DNA of 64,000 bases from Rhodobacteraceae bacterium IMCC1909 (GTDB lineage: Bacteria; Pseudomonadota; Alphaproteobacteria; Rhodobacterales; Rhodobacteraceae). A model generated the notes under the pieces. The model searched no databases and was not told the DNA's origin. It saw nothing but the letters and a program-made list of their open reading frames with translations. This document shows, in pieces, positions 9,072 to 19,039 of this stretch. The stretch's first letter is position 1; the number at the start of each line of letters is the position of its first letter. Both the position numbers and the translations under genes were made by a program. Location: contig JAPDHM010000001.1 of NCBI GenBank assembly GCA_030704425.1, positions 496,001-560,000 on the forward strand, written 5' to 3'.

Positions 9072-9100
9072 TTGAAACCGCATCCTCGCTTCGATATAGG
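9072..9100 (+). promoter_or_regulatory. Housekeeping promoter of efp
   Basis: TTGAAA (9072-9077), a 17-base spacer, then TATAGG (9095-9100). A start near 9107 would give a leader of about 37 bases. Confidence 0.55.
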
Positions 9101-9143
9101 CGGTGTTAAATCAAATTCAACCTTTTACTCAAGGTCTTAATAC

Positions 9144-9707
9144 ATGCCAAAGATTAACGGAAATGAAATACGAATCGGCAATGTGCTTGAGCACAATGGA
9201 GGCCTCTGGAGCGCAGTGAAGGTCGATCACGTAAAGCCCGGTAAAGGCGGGGCTTTTGCTCAGGTTGAGATGCGTAATCTGCGCAATGGATCGAAATTAA
9301 ACGAGCGATTCCGCTCCGCTGACAAAGTGGAAAAGGTACGTTTGGAGCAAAAGGATCAGCAGTTTTTGTACGAAAATGATGGCATGTTGGTGTTCATGGA
9401 TATGGAAACCTATGACCAAATCGAGCTGCCGGTGGAGCTGCTTGGTGATCGCCGTCCGTTTTTGCAAGACGGGATGACCGTCCAGATTGAATATCATGAG
9501 GCCGAAGCGCTTCATGCCACGCTGCCGCAAAAGGTGACGTGCAAAATCGTTGAGACAGAGCCTGTGGTCAAAGGTCAAACTGCGGCCAATTCCTTTAAGC
9601 CTGCTGTTTTGGACAATGGATTGAAAGTTATGGTGCCGCCCTTCGTGGGGCAGGATGAGTTGATCATCGTAGACACGATTTCGATGGAATACACGGAACG
9701 GGCCTAA
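9144..9707 (+). CDS. efp: Translation elongation factor P
   Basis: A 187-residue, three-domain factor that enters the ribosomal E site and relieves stalling at consecutive prolines. Lys34 in KPGKGGAF is at the tip of domain I, the residue modified in E. coli EF-P. The C-terminal region [14 protein letters not shown] is typical of domain III. It is preceded by a good housekeeping-type promoter and overlaps the convergent ygfZ by four bases at the stop codons. No lysylation gene (epmA/epmB) is in the window. Confidence 0.97.
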   Translation: MPKINGNEIRIGNVLEHNGGLWSAVKVDHVKPGKGGAFAQVEMRNLRNGSKLNERFRSADKVEKVRLEQKDQQFLYENDGMLVFMDMETYDQIELPVELLGDRRPFLQDGMTVQIEYHEAEALHATLPQKVTCKIVETEPVVKGQTAANSFKPAVLDNGLKVMVPPFVGQDELIIVDTISMEYTERA

Positions 9708-10435
9708 GGGGTGATGATCGCAGAGCCCGCTACCATCTCAGGGGCGATGCGATCAAAGCGCAGATAGGCCAATGCAAGCCCGCCCTGCTGTGTATATAAC
9801 ACGCCGGCGGGTTTTTCATTGGCAAGAATGGCAGTGCCAATCGGTGCTGATCCTGAGATCTTCACTTGCCGCAGGCCTTTGCGGAGCTCAGTTTTATGTT
9901 TCATGCGCGCAACGATTTCCTGCCCGACATAGCAGCCTTTTTTGAGATTCACCCCGTTGAGACGCTCGAAATCCATTTCTAGGATAAAGCGGTCTGGAGT
10001 GAGCTCTATTCCGGTCTCAGGTATGATATGCGTCACGCGCAAGGCTGGCCAATCGATGATACCTGCGTCTTGCCATCCGTAGGCGCGCCAGCCCAAATTG
10101 GGATCACGTGGATCGGCAAATCCATCCGGCGGGACGGTGCCCAACCCGCAGCATAGGTCGATATTCACTTCGGCAATTTGAACATCTGCGCGCAGGCGGT
10201 ACATATTGAGGCGCATGTTAAGGCCGGGGCAAATCTCTGTGGCCACGTCGATGAGCAGATCATCTGGCCGCTGCAACACGAAGAAATCTGCAAGATATTT
10301 GCCCTGTGGTGTCAACAGCGCGGTGTAATGCAATCCGGGTGCGGAGACGTCATTGGTCACAAGATTTTGCAAAAAGCCAATCCGGTCAGCACCGGTGACT
10401 TGAAGAATGCTGCGGGGCTGTTCGGGCTGGGCCAT
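9704..10435 (-). CDS. ygfZ: YgfZ/GcvT-domain folate-binding protein
   Basis: A 243-residue tetrahydrofolate-binding protein of the YgfZ family, which helps assemble or repair iron-sulfur clusters in enzymes such as MiaB. The family signature K-G-C-Y-x-G-Q-E is present as [18 protein letters not shown] (near residue 163) and includes the essential Cys. The ATG at 10435 is chosen because AAAGGAAT lies just upstream; longer in-frame extensions have no family support. The gene diverges from the glycosyltransferase at 10496 with 60 bases between. Confidence 0.92.
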   Translation of the reverse strand: MAQPEQPRSILQVTGADRIGFLQNLVTNDVSAPGLHYTALLTPQGKYLADFFVLQRPDDLLIDVATEICPGLNMRLNMYRLRADVQIAEVNIDLCCGLGTVPPDGFADPRDPNLGWRAYGWQDAGIIDWPALRVTHIIPETGIELTPDRFILEMDFERLNGVNLKKGCYVGQEIVARMKHKTELRKGLRQVKISGSAPIGTAILANEKPAGVLYTQQGGLALAYLRFDRIAPEMVAGSAIITP

Positions 10436-10495
10436 GGGTATTCCTTTGTCTGTGCTTTCCATATAAGCTGTTTTGACCGCAAAGCCAGAGGCCTC

Positions 10496-11173
10496 ATGTC
10501 TGCACCGATTTCCGTTGTTATCCCAACGCTTAATTCTGCCAACAGCCTGCCGGCGACCCTTTTGTCGTTGATGGAGGGATTGGATGCTGGATTGATCTGT
10601 GAGGTGGTTATCTCCGATGGTGGATCGACAGATGCCAGCTGCCCGATCGCCTTGGCCTGGGGCGCGGAGATTGTGACCGGTGCCGCCTCGCGCGGCGGGC
10701 AATTGCGCCGTGGGGTGGCGGCCACGCGCGGCGCATGGGTGATGGTCTTGCATGCGGATACGATCTTACAAGAGGGCTGGGCCGCGCAGGTGAAAGCCGC
10801 TATGCAGCAAGGCCCTTTGTGTTTTTCACTGGCCTTCTGCGCCAGAGGTTTTGCGGCTCGATGGGTGGCGGCTTGGGCGAATTTGCGCAGTGACCTTTTC
10901 AATCTTCCTTACGGGGATCAGGGGATCGTCGTGCGCCGGCTTGATTATGACCGGTCGGGAGGCTATCCAGATCAGCCGCTGATGGAAGATGTGGCGCTGG
11001 TGCGGGCCTTGAAGGGAAAAATCTGCCGACTGCCAGCCCATGCCTTCACTCGCGCCGACAAATATCAGCAGCAAGGTTGGTTGCGCCGTGGGGCCAAGAA
11101 CCTTGGCCTTTTGTTGCGATATTTCTTGGGTGCTAACCCCGACGATTTAGCGCGCAGGTATCACAGGCCATAG
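10496..11173 (+). CDS. TIGR04283-like family 2 glycosyltransferase
   Basis: A 225-residue single-domain GT-A glycosyltransferase. VVIPTLNSANSLPATL is the nucleotide-sugar-binding start, VISDGGSTDAS the first acidic motif, and VLHADTIL the metal-binding D-x-D-like region; the late MEDVALVRALK matches the compact TIGR04283 class (rSAM/selenodomain-associated transferase 2). The acceptor is unknown. There is no transmembrane segment. The start at 10496 puts the P-T-L-N motif at residues 9-12, as usual; upstream in-frame sequence does not resemble the family. Confidence 0.8.
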   Translation: MSAPISVVIPTLNSANSLPATLLSLMEGLDAGLICEVVISDGGSTDASCPIALAWGAEIVTGAASRGGQLRRGVAATRGAWVMVLHADTILQEGWAAQVKAAMQQGPLCFSLAFCARGFAARWVAAWANLRSDLFNLPYGDQGIVVRRLDYDRSGGYPDQPLMEDVALVRALKGKICRLPAHAFTRADKYQQQGWLRRGAKNLGLLLRYFLGANPDDLARRYHRP

Positions 11174-11204
11174 CAAACGCCTTCGCCTCCTGCATTGCGC
11201 CAGA

Positions 11205-11228
11205 TAAAAGAAGCCGGCGGCGCCGGCC
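11205..11228 (-). terminator. Probable terminator of the ABC exporter gene
   Basis: On the minus strand GCCGGC-GCC-GCCGGC (11213-11227) is followed by TTCTTTTATC. It sits directly after the stop codon at 11229. The U-run is interrupted once, so termination may be moderate. Confidence 0.55.
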
Positions 11229-12998
11229 CTACTGGCTCTTCGAATGGTCAAATTGCAAGCGGCATAGATCCGAATAATGCCCACCAGCCGCAATCAGCTC
11301 TGCATGGGTGCCGCACTCAATCACCCGGCCTTTGTCCATAACTATGATATGATCGGCAGAGACAATGGTCGACAGGCGGTGGGCGATGACCAAAGTGGTG
11401 CGGTTTGCAGAGAGTTTTTCTAATGCGTCTTGCACAAGAACTTCTGATTGTGTGTCAAGCGCTGAGGTTGCCTCATCCAACAGTAAAATGGGCGTATCGC
11501 GCAGAAGCGCGCGCGCGATGGCGACCCGTTGACGCTGCCCGCCGGACAGTTTTGTGCCGCGTGGCCCAACTTCGGTGTCCATGCCTTGGGCCAAAGTGGG
11601 CAGGAAATCGGCGACATGTGCTGCTGAGATCACCTCATTGAGTTTCGATGGATCGATTTCGCGAACATCAAGTATGATGTTTTGCCCAAGGGTTTCATCA
11701 AACAGCAGGCTGTCTTGCGACACCACTGAGATACAGGCCCGAAGGGCGCTGGGATCGATGTCTGTATTTGCAATGCCGGAGATTGTGATCTCACCCGCGC
11801 TATGGGCGTAAAGTCGGGTTAGCGCATTGAAAATCGTCGTTTTGCCCGCGCCTGAGGCCCCAACAATTGCAGTGGTTTTCCCAGCAGGCGCGCGGAAGGA
11901 GACGTCGCGCAGCACGGGTGTTTCGCCAAACTCTAAACTGACGTTCTTGAACTCAATATCGCCAAAGGGCTGAACCGGTTTTGGATGATCCGGGCCGAGC
12001 AGCGTTGGCTGATGGTTGAAAACATCTCGCATTCTTTGGATGGATACAGAGGCGGCATTGATCAGCCCAGAGATGCCGGCCAAGCGGCGCAGCGGTTCAA
12101 ATGCCAATCCTAATGCGCTGAAGAAGGCCATGAATTGCCCGACCGTTTTGGCACCGCTGATGATTTCATATCCGCCGTAAATGATTACGCAGGCAAAACC
12201 GATGCCACTCATCACATCCACCAGTGAGGGGATTACGGCCGTGCCAAAGAGGGTTTTGATCTCTACTTCAATCTGCCGTGTCGTTAGGGCACGATAGCGG
12301 TCGGTATAGTAGCGCTCCAGACCATTGAGCTTAATCGTTCCCACGCCGTGGAAAGCTTCATTGAGGCGCGTGGCCATAGTGCCGGCGACTTCTCGGGCTT
12401 TCACGGCCTGTTTGCGCGTGTAGCGTTGCGCGACTAGCGAAGGGAACAATAACAAAGGCGCGCCTATCAATGCCGCAACGGTCCAGAACCAATCTATTGA
12501 GAGCATGACCGCAAAAAGTGATATCAGCCCGATGAAATCGCGGGCCGCGCCGCGCACCAAAAGCGCCCATATTCCGGCCACCGCCTGCACATCGCCGTTG
12601 ACCCGCTCCATCAAATATCCCGGTGCATAGCGGGAGAAAAAGCTGAGATCTAATTGCAGCAAGTGGCGCAGCAAATCATTTTGCAAATCGGCTACGGATT
12701 GCTTGGCAATTTTCGTCATGAGCACTCGATGTACGACGGAGAGCACGCCTCGGATCAAAAATAAACAAAGGACAATGCCGCCCACCAACCACAGTTGGCT
12801 TTTAGTGCCGCCAGCAAAGACCCCGTCAAATAGAGGCTGCATCATCCAGGCAAGCCCGCCCACCATGCTGCCTTCGATCATCATCAACACGACGACAATT
12901 GCCAAGACCCACATATGGCGTCGCAGATATTCGCGCCAGAGCCACAGGAACAAGGCGCCTTGCTTTATGTCTTTTGGGGATGATGATTTCATATCCAT
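11229..12998 (-). CDS. MsbA-like ABC transporter, fused permease and ATPase
   Basis: A 589-residue half-transporter that should act as a homodimer in the inner membrane. About six membrane segments lie in residues 1-320 (for example WVLAIVVVLMMIEG and LWLVGGIVLCLFLI). The ATPase domain follows, with Walker A GASGAGKTT near residue 377, signature LSGGQRQRVAIARAL and Walker B ILLLDEATSALD. The overall shape is that of the lipid A exporter MsbA; other lipids or peptides remain possible. It starts at the ATG at 12998; a second ATG lies two codons in. Confidence 0.9.
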   Translation of the reverse strand: MDMKSSSPKDIKQGALFLWLWREYLRRHMWVLAIVVVLMMIEGSMVGGLAWMMQPLFDGVFAGGTKSQLWLVGGIVLCLFLIRGVLSVVHRVLMTKIAKQSVADLQNDLLRHLLQLDLSFFSRYAPGYLMERVNGDVQAVAGIWALLVRGAARDFIGLISLFAVMLSIDWFWTVAALIGAPLLLFPSLVAQRYTRKQAVKAREVAGTMATRLNEAFHGVGTIKLNGLERYYTDRYRALTTRQIEVEIKTLFGTAVIPSLVDVMSGIGFACVIIYGGYEIISGAKTVGQFMAFFSALGLAFEPLRRLAGISGLINAASVSIQRMRDVFNHQPTLLGPDHPKPVQPFGDIEFKNVSLEFGETPVLRDVSFRAPAGKTTAIVGASGAGKTTIFNALTRLYAHSAGEITISGIANTDIDPSALRACISVVSQDSLLFDETLGQNIILDVREIDPSKLNEVISAAHVADFLPTLAQGMDTEVGPRGTKLSGGQRQRVAIARALLRDTPILLLDEATSALDTQSEVLVQDALEKLSANRTTLVIAHRLSTIVSADHIIVMDKGRVIECGTHAELIAAGGHYSDLCRLQFDHSKSQ

Positions 12999-13101
12999 GG
13001 GCGCCTGTTAGTGCTTTGTTTGACTTGCTGCAAGGGACGGCCGCTTGACGCAGCTGCAAACCGCGAATATCGATATGTCATTATAACCGAGGTGAAATTC
13101 T

Positions 13102-14307
13102 ATGTCACTGTCTCAAGGCCGTTCCTATCTTGCCATCCCGGGCCCTTCGGTCATGCCCGAGCGCGTTTTGCGCGCGATGCATCAATCCTGCCCAAATATC
13201 TATGAGGGGGGATTGATAGAGCTGACCCATAGTTTGATTCCGGATCTCAAACATGTAGCTGGCACGTCGGGTCAGGCGGCAATCTATATCGCCAATGGCC
13301 ATGGCGCTTGGGAGGCCGCTGTCTCTAATGTGTTGGCCGCTGGCGATACGGTCTTGGTTTTGGCAACCGGACGGTTTTGCGAAGGCTGGGGCGAAATGGC
13401 CCAGGCCCTCGGGGTCACGGTGGAAACCCTAGATTTTGGCAATCGCGCGACGATTGACTTGGCGCAGGTCGAGGCCCATCTTGCCGCCGATCGCATTGGC
13501 CGCATCAAAGCTGTGATGGCGGTGCAGGTGGACACATCGACCTCTGTGCTCAACGATATTTTGGCTCTGCGGCGCAGTTTGGATGCCGCCGGGCACGGGG
13601 CTTTGCTCATGGTCGATTGTATCGCCAGCCTTGGTTGTGATAAATTCTTAATGGACGAATGGGGCGTCGATCTCATGGTTTCAGCCTGTCAAAAAGGTTT
13701 TATGACCCCGCCAGGCATTTCCTTTGTGTTTTTCTCCGATAAGGCCGTCGCAGCGCGCAATGCGATGACGCGGGTGAGTTCCTATTGGGACTGGAACACG
13801 CGAATCAATGCCGACTATCTTTATCAATATTTCTGCGGCACTGCGCCAACGCAGCATTTGCTGGGGTTGCGGGCGGCTTTGGATATGATTCTTGAAGAAG
13901 AATTGAGTCATGTCTGGACGCGGCATGAGGCGATTGCGCGGGCGGTTTGGGCGGCTTGCGACGCTTGGGGTAAAGGCGGGCCATTGGCGATGAATATCGC
14001 TGATCCGGTTCTGCGTAGCCACGCTGTCACGGCGCTTTCGATTGGCGCCCCCAATGGGCTTAATTTGCGCCGCTGGACAGAGCATCAGGCCGGTCTGACG
14101 CTGGGCATAGGGTTGAATATGGCCACAGATGACGATCCGAATGCGGATGGGTTTTTCCGCATTGGGCATATGGGGCATGTCAATGCGCAGATGATCATGG
14201 GAACGCTTGGCGCCATTCAATCGGGCTTGTTGGCCTTAGATATTCCCCATGGTGAGGGGGGATTGGAGGCCGCGGCGCGTGTGCTGGCAGAGGCGACCCG
14301 CGGCTAG
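13102..14307 (+). CDS. Class V aminotransferase, alanine/serine-glyoxylate aminotransferase family
   Basis: A 401-residue PLP enzyme. IPGPSVMPERVL is the family start, MVDCIASLGCDKFLMDEWGVD contains the Asp that contacts the PLP nitrogen, and SACQKGFMTPPG carries the PLP Lys at residue 198. The C-terminal LGIGLNM...FRIGHMGH places the substrate-carboxylate Arg. This subgroup includes serine-glyoxylate, alanine-glyoxylate and pyridoxamine-pyruvate transaminases, and the sequence alone does not separate them. The gene stands between divergent and convergent neighbours, apparently alone. Confidence 0.85.
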   Translation: MSLSQGRSYLAIPGPSVMPERVLRAMHQSCPNIYEGGLIELTHSLIPDLKHVAGTSGQAAIYIANGHGAWEAAVSNVLAAGDTVLVLATGRFCEGWGEMAQALGVTVETLDFGNRATIDLAQVEAHLAADRIGRIKAVMAVQVDTSTSVLNDILALRRSLDAAGHGALLMVDCIASLGCDKFLMDEWGVDLMVSACQKGFMTPPGISFVFFSDKAVAARNAMTRVSSYWDWNTRINADYLYQYFCGTAPTQHLLGLRAALDMILEEELSHVWTRHEAIARAVWAACDAWGKGGPLAMNIADPVLRSHAVTALSIGAPNGLNLRRWTEHQAGLTLGIGLNMATDDDPNADGFFRIGHMGHVNAQMIMGTLGAIQSGLLALDIPHGEGGLEAAARVLAEATRG

Positions 14308-14308
14308 C

Positions 14309-15418
14309 CTAGGCCGATCTTGTGGCTTTCAGGGCTTCGGGCAAGGCTTTTGCAACCAAATCCATAGCCGCTTCATCGCCGCAAGAGATGCGAATGCAAC
14401 GGTTCATCGGTGCCACGAAAGGCATGCGGATAAACACAGCGCGTGCGATCATCTGCTCGAGAACCGCCCGGGCAAAATCGCCATCTCTGCCGCAATCTAT
14501 CGTGACGAAATTTGTGGCTGAGGGCAGGGCAATTAGGCCATTGTCTTGGGCAATCTGCGCGAGGGTCTCGCGGCTTTTCGCCACTTTTTGCTTGATGCCG
14601 TCCACATAGGCCTGATCTTTGAGGGCCGCCAAGGCTCCGGCCTGCGAAATTCGCGACAGGCCGAAATGATTGCGCAGTTTGTCGAAGGCAGAGATCAGCG
14701 ATTTTGGCCCAATGGCATAGCCCACGCGCGCTCCCGCCATACCATAGGCTTTGGAAAAGGTCCGCAAACGGATCACATTGTCTGTTTCGGGCCGCAAGTC
14801 GGGCGCAGTGCCGTTTGGCGCCAATTCAATATAGGCTTCATCAAGCACCAAGAGGCTAGACTTGGGTAAATTATCAATCAATTCTTGCACAGCATCAGCG
14901 CTGTGCCAGCTGCCCATTGGATTGTCAGGATTGGCGAAATAGACCAGTTTCGCGCCCAATCGGCGGGCCTGCTCTGCAAGGCCTCGGGGATCTTCGTGAT
15001 CATCCAGATATGGCACCATATGCAGGGTGCCGCCATTGCCGGCGGCATGATAATTAAACGTCGGATAGGCCCCGTGGGAGGTGAGGATGGCATCTCCAGA
15101 TGCAACGGTCAGGCGGGTCAAGGTCAATAAGAGACCGTCAATGCCTTCGCCGAGGGTGATATGGCCCGGATCAATGTTGTGATGCGCGGCCAGCGCTTGT
15201 TTCAGATCATGATTTTCCGGGTCGCCATATTGCCAAACCTCCTGCGCCGCTTGCGCCATCGCCTCGATTGCACGGGGCGAGGGGCCAAATTGGCTTTCAT
15301 TGGCGCCCAGCCTGGCCGAGAAAGCCTGGCCCAAGGCCCTCTCTTGGGTTTCTGGTCCGACAAAGGGGACGCTGGCTGGCAAGGATTTGGCCAAGGCGGT
15401 GAGCGCATTATGTGACAT
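14309..15418 (-). CDS. Class I/II aminotransferase, histidinol-phosphate aminotransferase-like
   Basis: A 369-residue PLP enzyme of the HisC branch: LGANESQFGPSPRA at the N-terminus, ANPDNPMGSW, LDEAYIEL, and FSKAYGMAGARVGY with the PLP Lys at residue 223. It is not in the his operon at 52-55 kb, so it may be HisC itself or a paralogue acting on aromatic or other amino acids. The ATG at 15418 follows GGAGACCGTGCC; an upstream TTG-type extension is less likely. It starts 35 bases after valS ends, on the same strand, and may be cotranscribed. Confidence 0.82.
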   Translation of the reverse strand: MSHNALTALAKSLPASVPFVGPETQERALGQAFSARLGANESQFGPSPRAIEAMAQAAQEVWQYGDPENHDLKQALAAHHNIDPGHITLGEGIDGLLLTLTRLTVASGDAILTSHGAYPTFNYHAAGNGGTLHMVPYLDDHEDPRGLAEQARRLGAKLVYFANPDNPMGSWHSADAVQELIDNLPKSSLLVLDEAYIELAPNGTAPDLRPETDNVIRLRTFSKAYGMAGARVGYAIGPKSLISAFDKLRNHFGLSRISQAGALAALKDQAYVDGIKQKVAKSRETLAQIAQDNGLIALPSATNFVTIDCGRDGDFARAVLEQMIARAVFIRMPFVAPMNRCIRISCGDEAAMDLVAKALPEALKATRSA

Positions 15419-15453
15419 GGCACGGTCTCCAGGCAAAAAGATCTCTGCGCAGC

Positions 15454-18381
15454 CTATCCGATTTCTTGCAATCTTGCCAATGCTATAGAGAGTTTAGCCT
15501 CTTCCTCTTCACGGGCTTCGAGATTGGCGCGCGTTTCGGCCAAGACCTCTGGGGGGGCGGAGGCGGCGAATTTGGGGTTGTTCAAACGCCCGCGAAGGCC
15601 GCCGAGTTCTTTCGCCAATTTCCCCATGCTTTTTTCAAGGCGCATTTTCTCCGCCGCCACATCAATAATATCTGCCAAGGGCAGGCCGAAGGTGGCTTGG
15701 GGCGCCGTGATGGTGATGGCGCCTTTTGGCATCTCTGACACTTTGGTAACCTCAGTGATCCGAGCCATTTGCTGAATTTGCGCCATACTGGCCGCCAAAG
15801 CCGCTTCACCGGCCGGGCTGATTGTCACTTGCACCAAGGGCACTTTCGCACCGGCAGGCACATTCATCTGTGCACGGGCAGAGCGGATGGAATCTATCAA
15901 TGAAATGGCCCAGCTGATTTCTTCGCTGGCGGCTGTATCGACCAATTCGAGCCCATATTCCGGCCAATCTTGATGCACCAACATATGGCTGCGCTTTGCG
16001 GTGATGCCCCAGAGCTCTTCGGTGATAAAGGGCATGATGGGATGCAGTAAGGTCATGGATTGCTCCAAGACCCAAGCCAGTGTGATTTGTGTTTCCAATC
16101 GCCCGGCGTCGCCGCTGGAATGGCTGCCTTTCAAAATTGGCTTTGACAGTTCGAGATAGCGATCGCACAACGTGCCCCAGACAAAACCGTAGAGCGCAGC
16201 GGCCGCATCATTAAAGCGATAGCCGTCCAGCGCGGCATCCACCGCCACGCGCACCCGCCCAACTTCGCCAATGATCCATTTGTTGAGTGCCAAATCTGGG
16301 CTTGGAAGGGAGTCGCTTCGGTGTTCAAATGCCTCATTGAATTGTGCAAACGAACAGGCATTCCAAAGCTTTGTTCCAAAATTTCGATATCCAGCAATGC
16401 GCTGCATATCCAGCTTGAGCACCCCACCTAAAGAGGCCATCGACGCATTGGTAAAGCGCAGAGCATCGGCGCCAAATTCGTCGATAATCTCGAGCGGATC
16501 GACGACATTGCCGGTTGATTTGCTCATCTTCTTGCCCTTGGCATCACGCACCAGCCCGTGCAGGTAGATGGTGTTGAAGGGTACTTGATCGACCACGGCC
16601 AATTGCATCATCATCATCCGTGCGACCCAGAAAAATAAGATGTCAGAGCCCGTGATAAGATCAGAGGTAGGGAAAAACCTTTGCAGCATATCGTTTTGCG
16701 CATCGGCCTCAGCCTCTCCGCTCCAGCCCAAAGTTCCGATAGGCCAAAGACCGGAGGAGAACCAAGTGTCCAGCACATCGGGATCACGGGTGAGAGCTGC
16801 CTCCGGGCCCGCCATGGCTTGCGCCTCTGCTTCGGTCGCGGCGCAATATTGCGCGCCGGTCTCATCAAACCAAACAGGAATTTGATGGCCCCACCACAAT
16901 TGCCTTGAAATGCACCAAGGCTCGATGTTTTCGAGCCAATGAAAATAAACTTTCTTTTCGGACTCTGGCAGGATTTTAACCTTGCCATTACGCACCGCCT
17001 CCAGCGCAGGGGCGACGATTTTGTCCGTGTCAACAAACCACTGATCGGTCAGCATCGGCTCAATCACCACTTTGGAGCGGTCGCCGAAAGGCTGCATGAT
17101 GGGTTTATTCTCCACCAAGGGCACCAGCTGGGTGGTTTGCTGCCCCTCTGCATCGGTGAGGGTGTCCTCGGTCATCACCGCCAAACCTTCGCGGGTGATG
17201 TCATCGACAATTTTCTTGCGCGCCTCAAAACGATCCATGCCGCGATAGGCATCCGGCACCATATTCATGGCGGCAATTTTGGCCTCGTCAAAGCTCTCTT
17301 CGCCATTGGCGATGCGCTGGGCGGTGGCCGCCTCTTGCGCATAGGCCTGTCCATCGGCCCGCAGATTGGCTTTTGTGTCCATCAGATTATACATCGGAAT
17401 GCCGGCGCGTTTGGCGACTTGATAGTCGTTGAAATCATGCGCCCCGGTGATTTTGACCGCGCCAGAGCCAAAGTCTTTGTCGGGGTACTCATCGGTGATG
17501 ATGGGAATCAAGCGCCGCTGCGCTTTGGGCCCGACTGGAATTTCACACATCATCCCGACAATCGGCGCATAGCGCTCGTCGGAGGGATGCACCGCAACGG
17601 CACCGTCGCCCAACATGGTCTCTGGGCGGGTGGTGGCAATGGAGATATAGTCGCGCTCTTCTTGCAGCGTGATCTTGCCGTCTTCATCTTTCTCCACATA
17701 GGTATATGTAGAGCCGCCCGCTAAGGGATATTTAAAATGCCACATGTGACCGGCAACTTCGATATTCTCAACTTCGAGATCTGAGATAGCTGTTTCGAAA
17801 TGTGGATCCCAATTGACCAGACGCTTGCCTCGGTAAATCAGGCCTTTGTTGTACATTTCAACGAAGACTTTGATCACGGCATCGTGGAAATTCGGGCTGT
17901 TTTCATGGCCCGTGCGCGTGTCACCCTGCGCGCCTGCCATGGTAAAGGCTGTGCGATCCCAATCGCAGGAGGCGCCCAAGCGTTTGAGCTGATTTACAAT
18001 TGTTCCGCCTGATTGCTCTTTCCATTGCCAGACTTTTTCCAAGAATTTCTTACGCCCCAGGGCCACACGGCCCGGTTCGCCCCGCTCTGCCAATTGGCGC
18101 TCAACGACCATCTGTGTGGCGATGCCCGCATGGTCTGTCCCAGCCTGCCACAGGGTGTCAAAGCCGCGCATCCGGTGCCAGCGCACCAAGATATCTTGCA
18201 AAGTATTGTTGAAGGCATGACCCATATGCAAAACGCCCGTGACATTGGGCGGGGGGATCATGATGCAATAGCTTGATGCTCCGGGTTTGGCATTGGCCCC
18301 GGCTGTAAAACAGCCCGCCGCCTCCCAGGCTTTGTAAAGACGATCTTCAGCTTCTGCTGCGTTGAATTTTTCCATGGCCAT
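15454..18381 (-). CDS. valS: Valyl-tRNA synthetase
   Basis: A 975-residue class Ia synthetase charging tRNA-Val. The HIGH motif appears in [15 protein letters not shown] and the KMSKS motif in [11 protein letters not shown]; an editing domain is inserted between them. The last ~70 residues ([18 protein letters not shown] and on) form the expected C-terminal coiled coil. Length is normal. Two ATGs are possible, at 18381 and two codons later. It lies 61 bases downstream of the HD-domain gene on the same strand. Confidence 0.97.
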   Translation of the reverse strand: MAMEKFNAAEAEDRLYKAWEAAGCFTAGANAKPGASSYCIMIPPPNVTGVLHMGHAFNNTLQDILVRWHRMRGFDTLWQAGTDHAGIATQMVVERQLAERGEPGRVALGRKKFLEKVWQWKEQSGGTIVNQLKRLGASCDWDRTAFTMAGAQGDTRTGHENSPNFHDAVIKVFVEMYNKGLIYRGKRLVNWDPHFETAISDLEVENIEVAGHMWHFKYPLAGGSTYTYVEKDEDGKITLQEERDYISIATTRPETMLGDGAVAVHPSDERYAPIVGMMCEIPVGPKAQRRLIPIITDEYPDKDFGSGAVKITGAHDFNDYQVAKRAGIPMYNLMDTKANLRADGQAYAQEAATAQRIANGEESFDEAKIAAMNMVPDAYRGMDRFEARKKIVDDITREGLAVMTEDTLTDAEGQQTTQLVPLVENKPIMQPFGDRSKVVIEPMLTDQWFVDTDKIVAPALEAVRNGKVKILPESEKKVYFHWLENIEPWCISRQLWWGHQIPVWFDETGAQYCAATEAEAQAMAGPEAALTRDPDVLDTWFSSGLWPIGTLGWSGEAEADAQNDMLQRFFPTSDLITGSDILFFWVARMMMMQLAVVDQVPFNTIYLHGLVRDAKGKKMSKSTGNVVDPLEIIDEFGADALRFTNASMASLGGVLKLDMQRIAGYRNFGTKLWNACSFAQFNEAFEHRSDSLPSPDLALNKWIIGEVGRVRVAVDAALDGYRFNDAAAALYGFVWGTLCDRYLELSKPILKGSHSSGDAGRLETQITLAWVLEQSMTLLHPIMPFITEELWGITAKRSHMLVHQDWPEYGLELVDTAASEEISWAISLIDSIRSARAQMNVPAGAKVPLVQVTISPAGEAALAASMAQIQQMARITEVTKVSEMPKGAITITAPQATFGLPLADIIDVAAEKMRLEKSMGKLAKELGGLRGRLNNPKFAASAPPEVLAETRANLEAREEEEAKLSIALARLQEIG

Positions 18382-18442
18382 AATAGAGGGGTATCCTTCG
18401 AATTTGTCTCCGAATACCTATTTCTCTGGGCGAGTGAAAGCC

Positions 18443-19039
18443 CTAGCTGACCAAAGCTTCGCGCGCGCCGGGGCGCAGGACGGCCGGGTCGTAGGGTTGC
18501 CTCGCAAAAACCTCGCGAACCCGCTGTGCAAAATGTTCAATCGGCAAGGTCTCATAGTCAGGATCGAAGCTGTTTTGGTCCCAGCGTTCGCAGAAGGTTG
18601 CACAGTCGTCAAAATAGATATGGCCGCGATAGGTTTCGCGCTTGTCTCGGTTGCCGCCCACGTGATGGCCATAATAGAGCATCTGAAAATCACCGTGTTT
18701 CTCAACAACCCAGGCGCATTGTTCCCGCACAAAGGGGCGCAGGATCGCGGCGGCATATTCGTCGTGATTGTAGGGCGCGAAAATATCGCCGATATCATGC
18801 AACAGCGCAGAGACAATCCAATCGGTATCGGCTCCATCGCGCTCCGCGCGGGTGGCCGATTGCAGCGAATGGCCCAGACGCGTCACCTGATAGCCAGATA
18901 GTCCTTCATCCAGCGCAACCAATGCCCCGAGCAGGCGATCGGCAGTGCCCTTGGTATATTCAATCTCATGTTCCGTGAGAAAGGCATAATCTGCCGCATC
19001 GCCATCTTTCATGGCGCGAAATTTGACTTGATCCATCAT
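18443..19039 (-). CDS. PhnZ-like HD-domain oxygenase (putative mixed-valent diiron enzyme)
   Basis: A 198-residue HD-fold protein. It reads less like a phosphohydrolase than like the HD oxygenases PhnZ, TmpB and myo-inositol oxygenase: His57 (GHSLQSA), His81-Asp82 (LLHDIGD), His92 (YNHDEYAAAIL), His115 (VVEKHGD) and Asp154 (RWDQ) fall in the order and approximate spacing of PhnZ H34, H58-D59, H80, H104 and D161. The Lys of PhnZ (K108) appears as Gln119, so the substrate may differ. Family members convert a hydroxylated phosphonate to phosphate plus a carbonyl compound. The start overlaps the stop of the PhyH gene (ATGA), implying translational coupling. The reaction is inferred; comparison was from memory. 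Confidence 0.7.
   Translation of the reverse strand: MMDQVKFRAMKDGDAADYAFLTEHEIEYTKGTADRLLGALVALDEGLSGYQVTRLGHSLQSATRAERDGADTDWIVSALLHDIGDIFAPYNHDEYAAAILRPFVREQCAWVVEKHGDFQMLYYGHHVGGNRDKRETYRGHIYFDDCATFCERWDQNSFDPDYETLPIEHFAQRVREVFARQPYDPAVLRPGAREALVS

Noticed and set aside
16939-17724. A 261-residue plus-strand frame inside valS
   Set aside because: It is antisense to conserved valS sequence and resembles no family.
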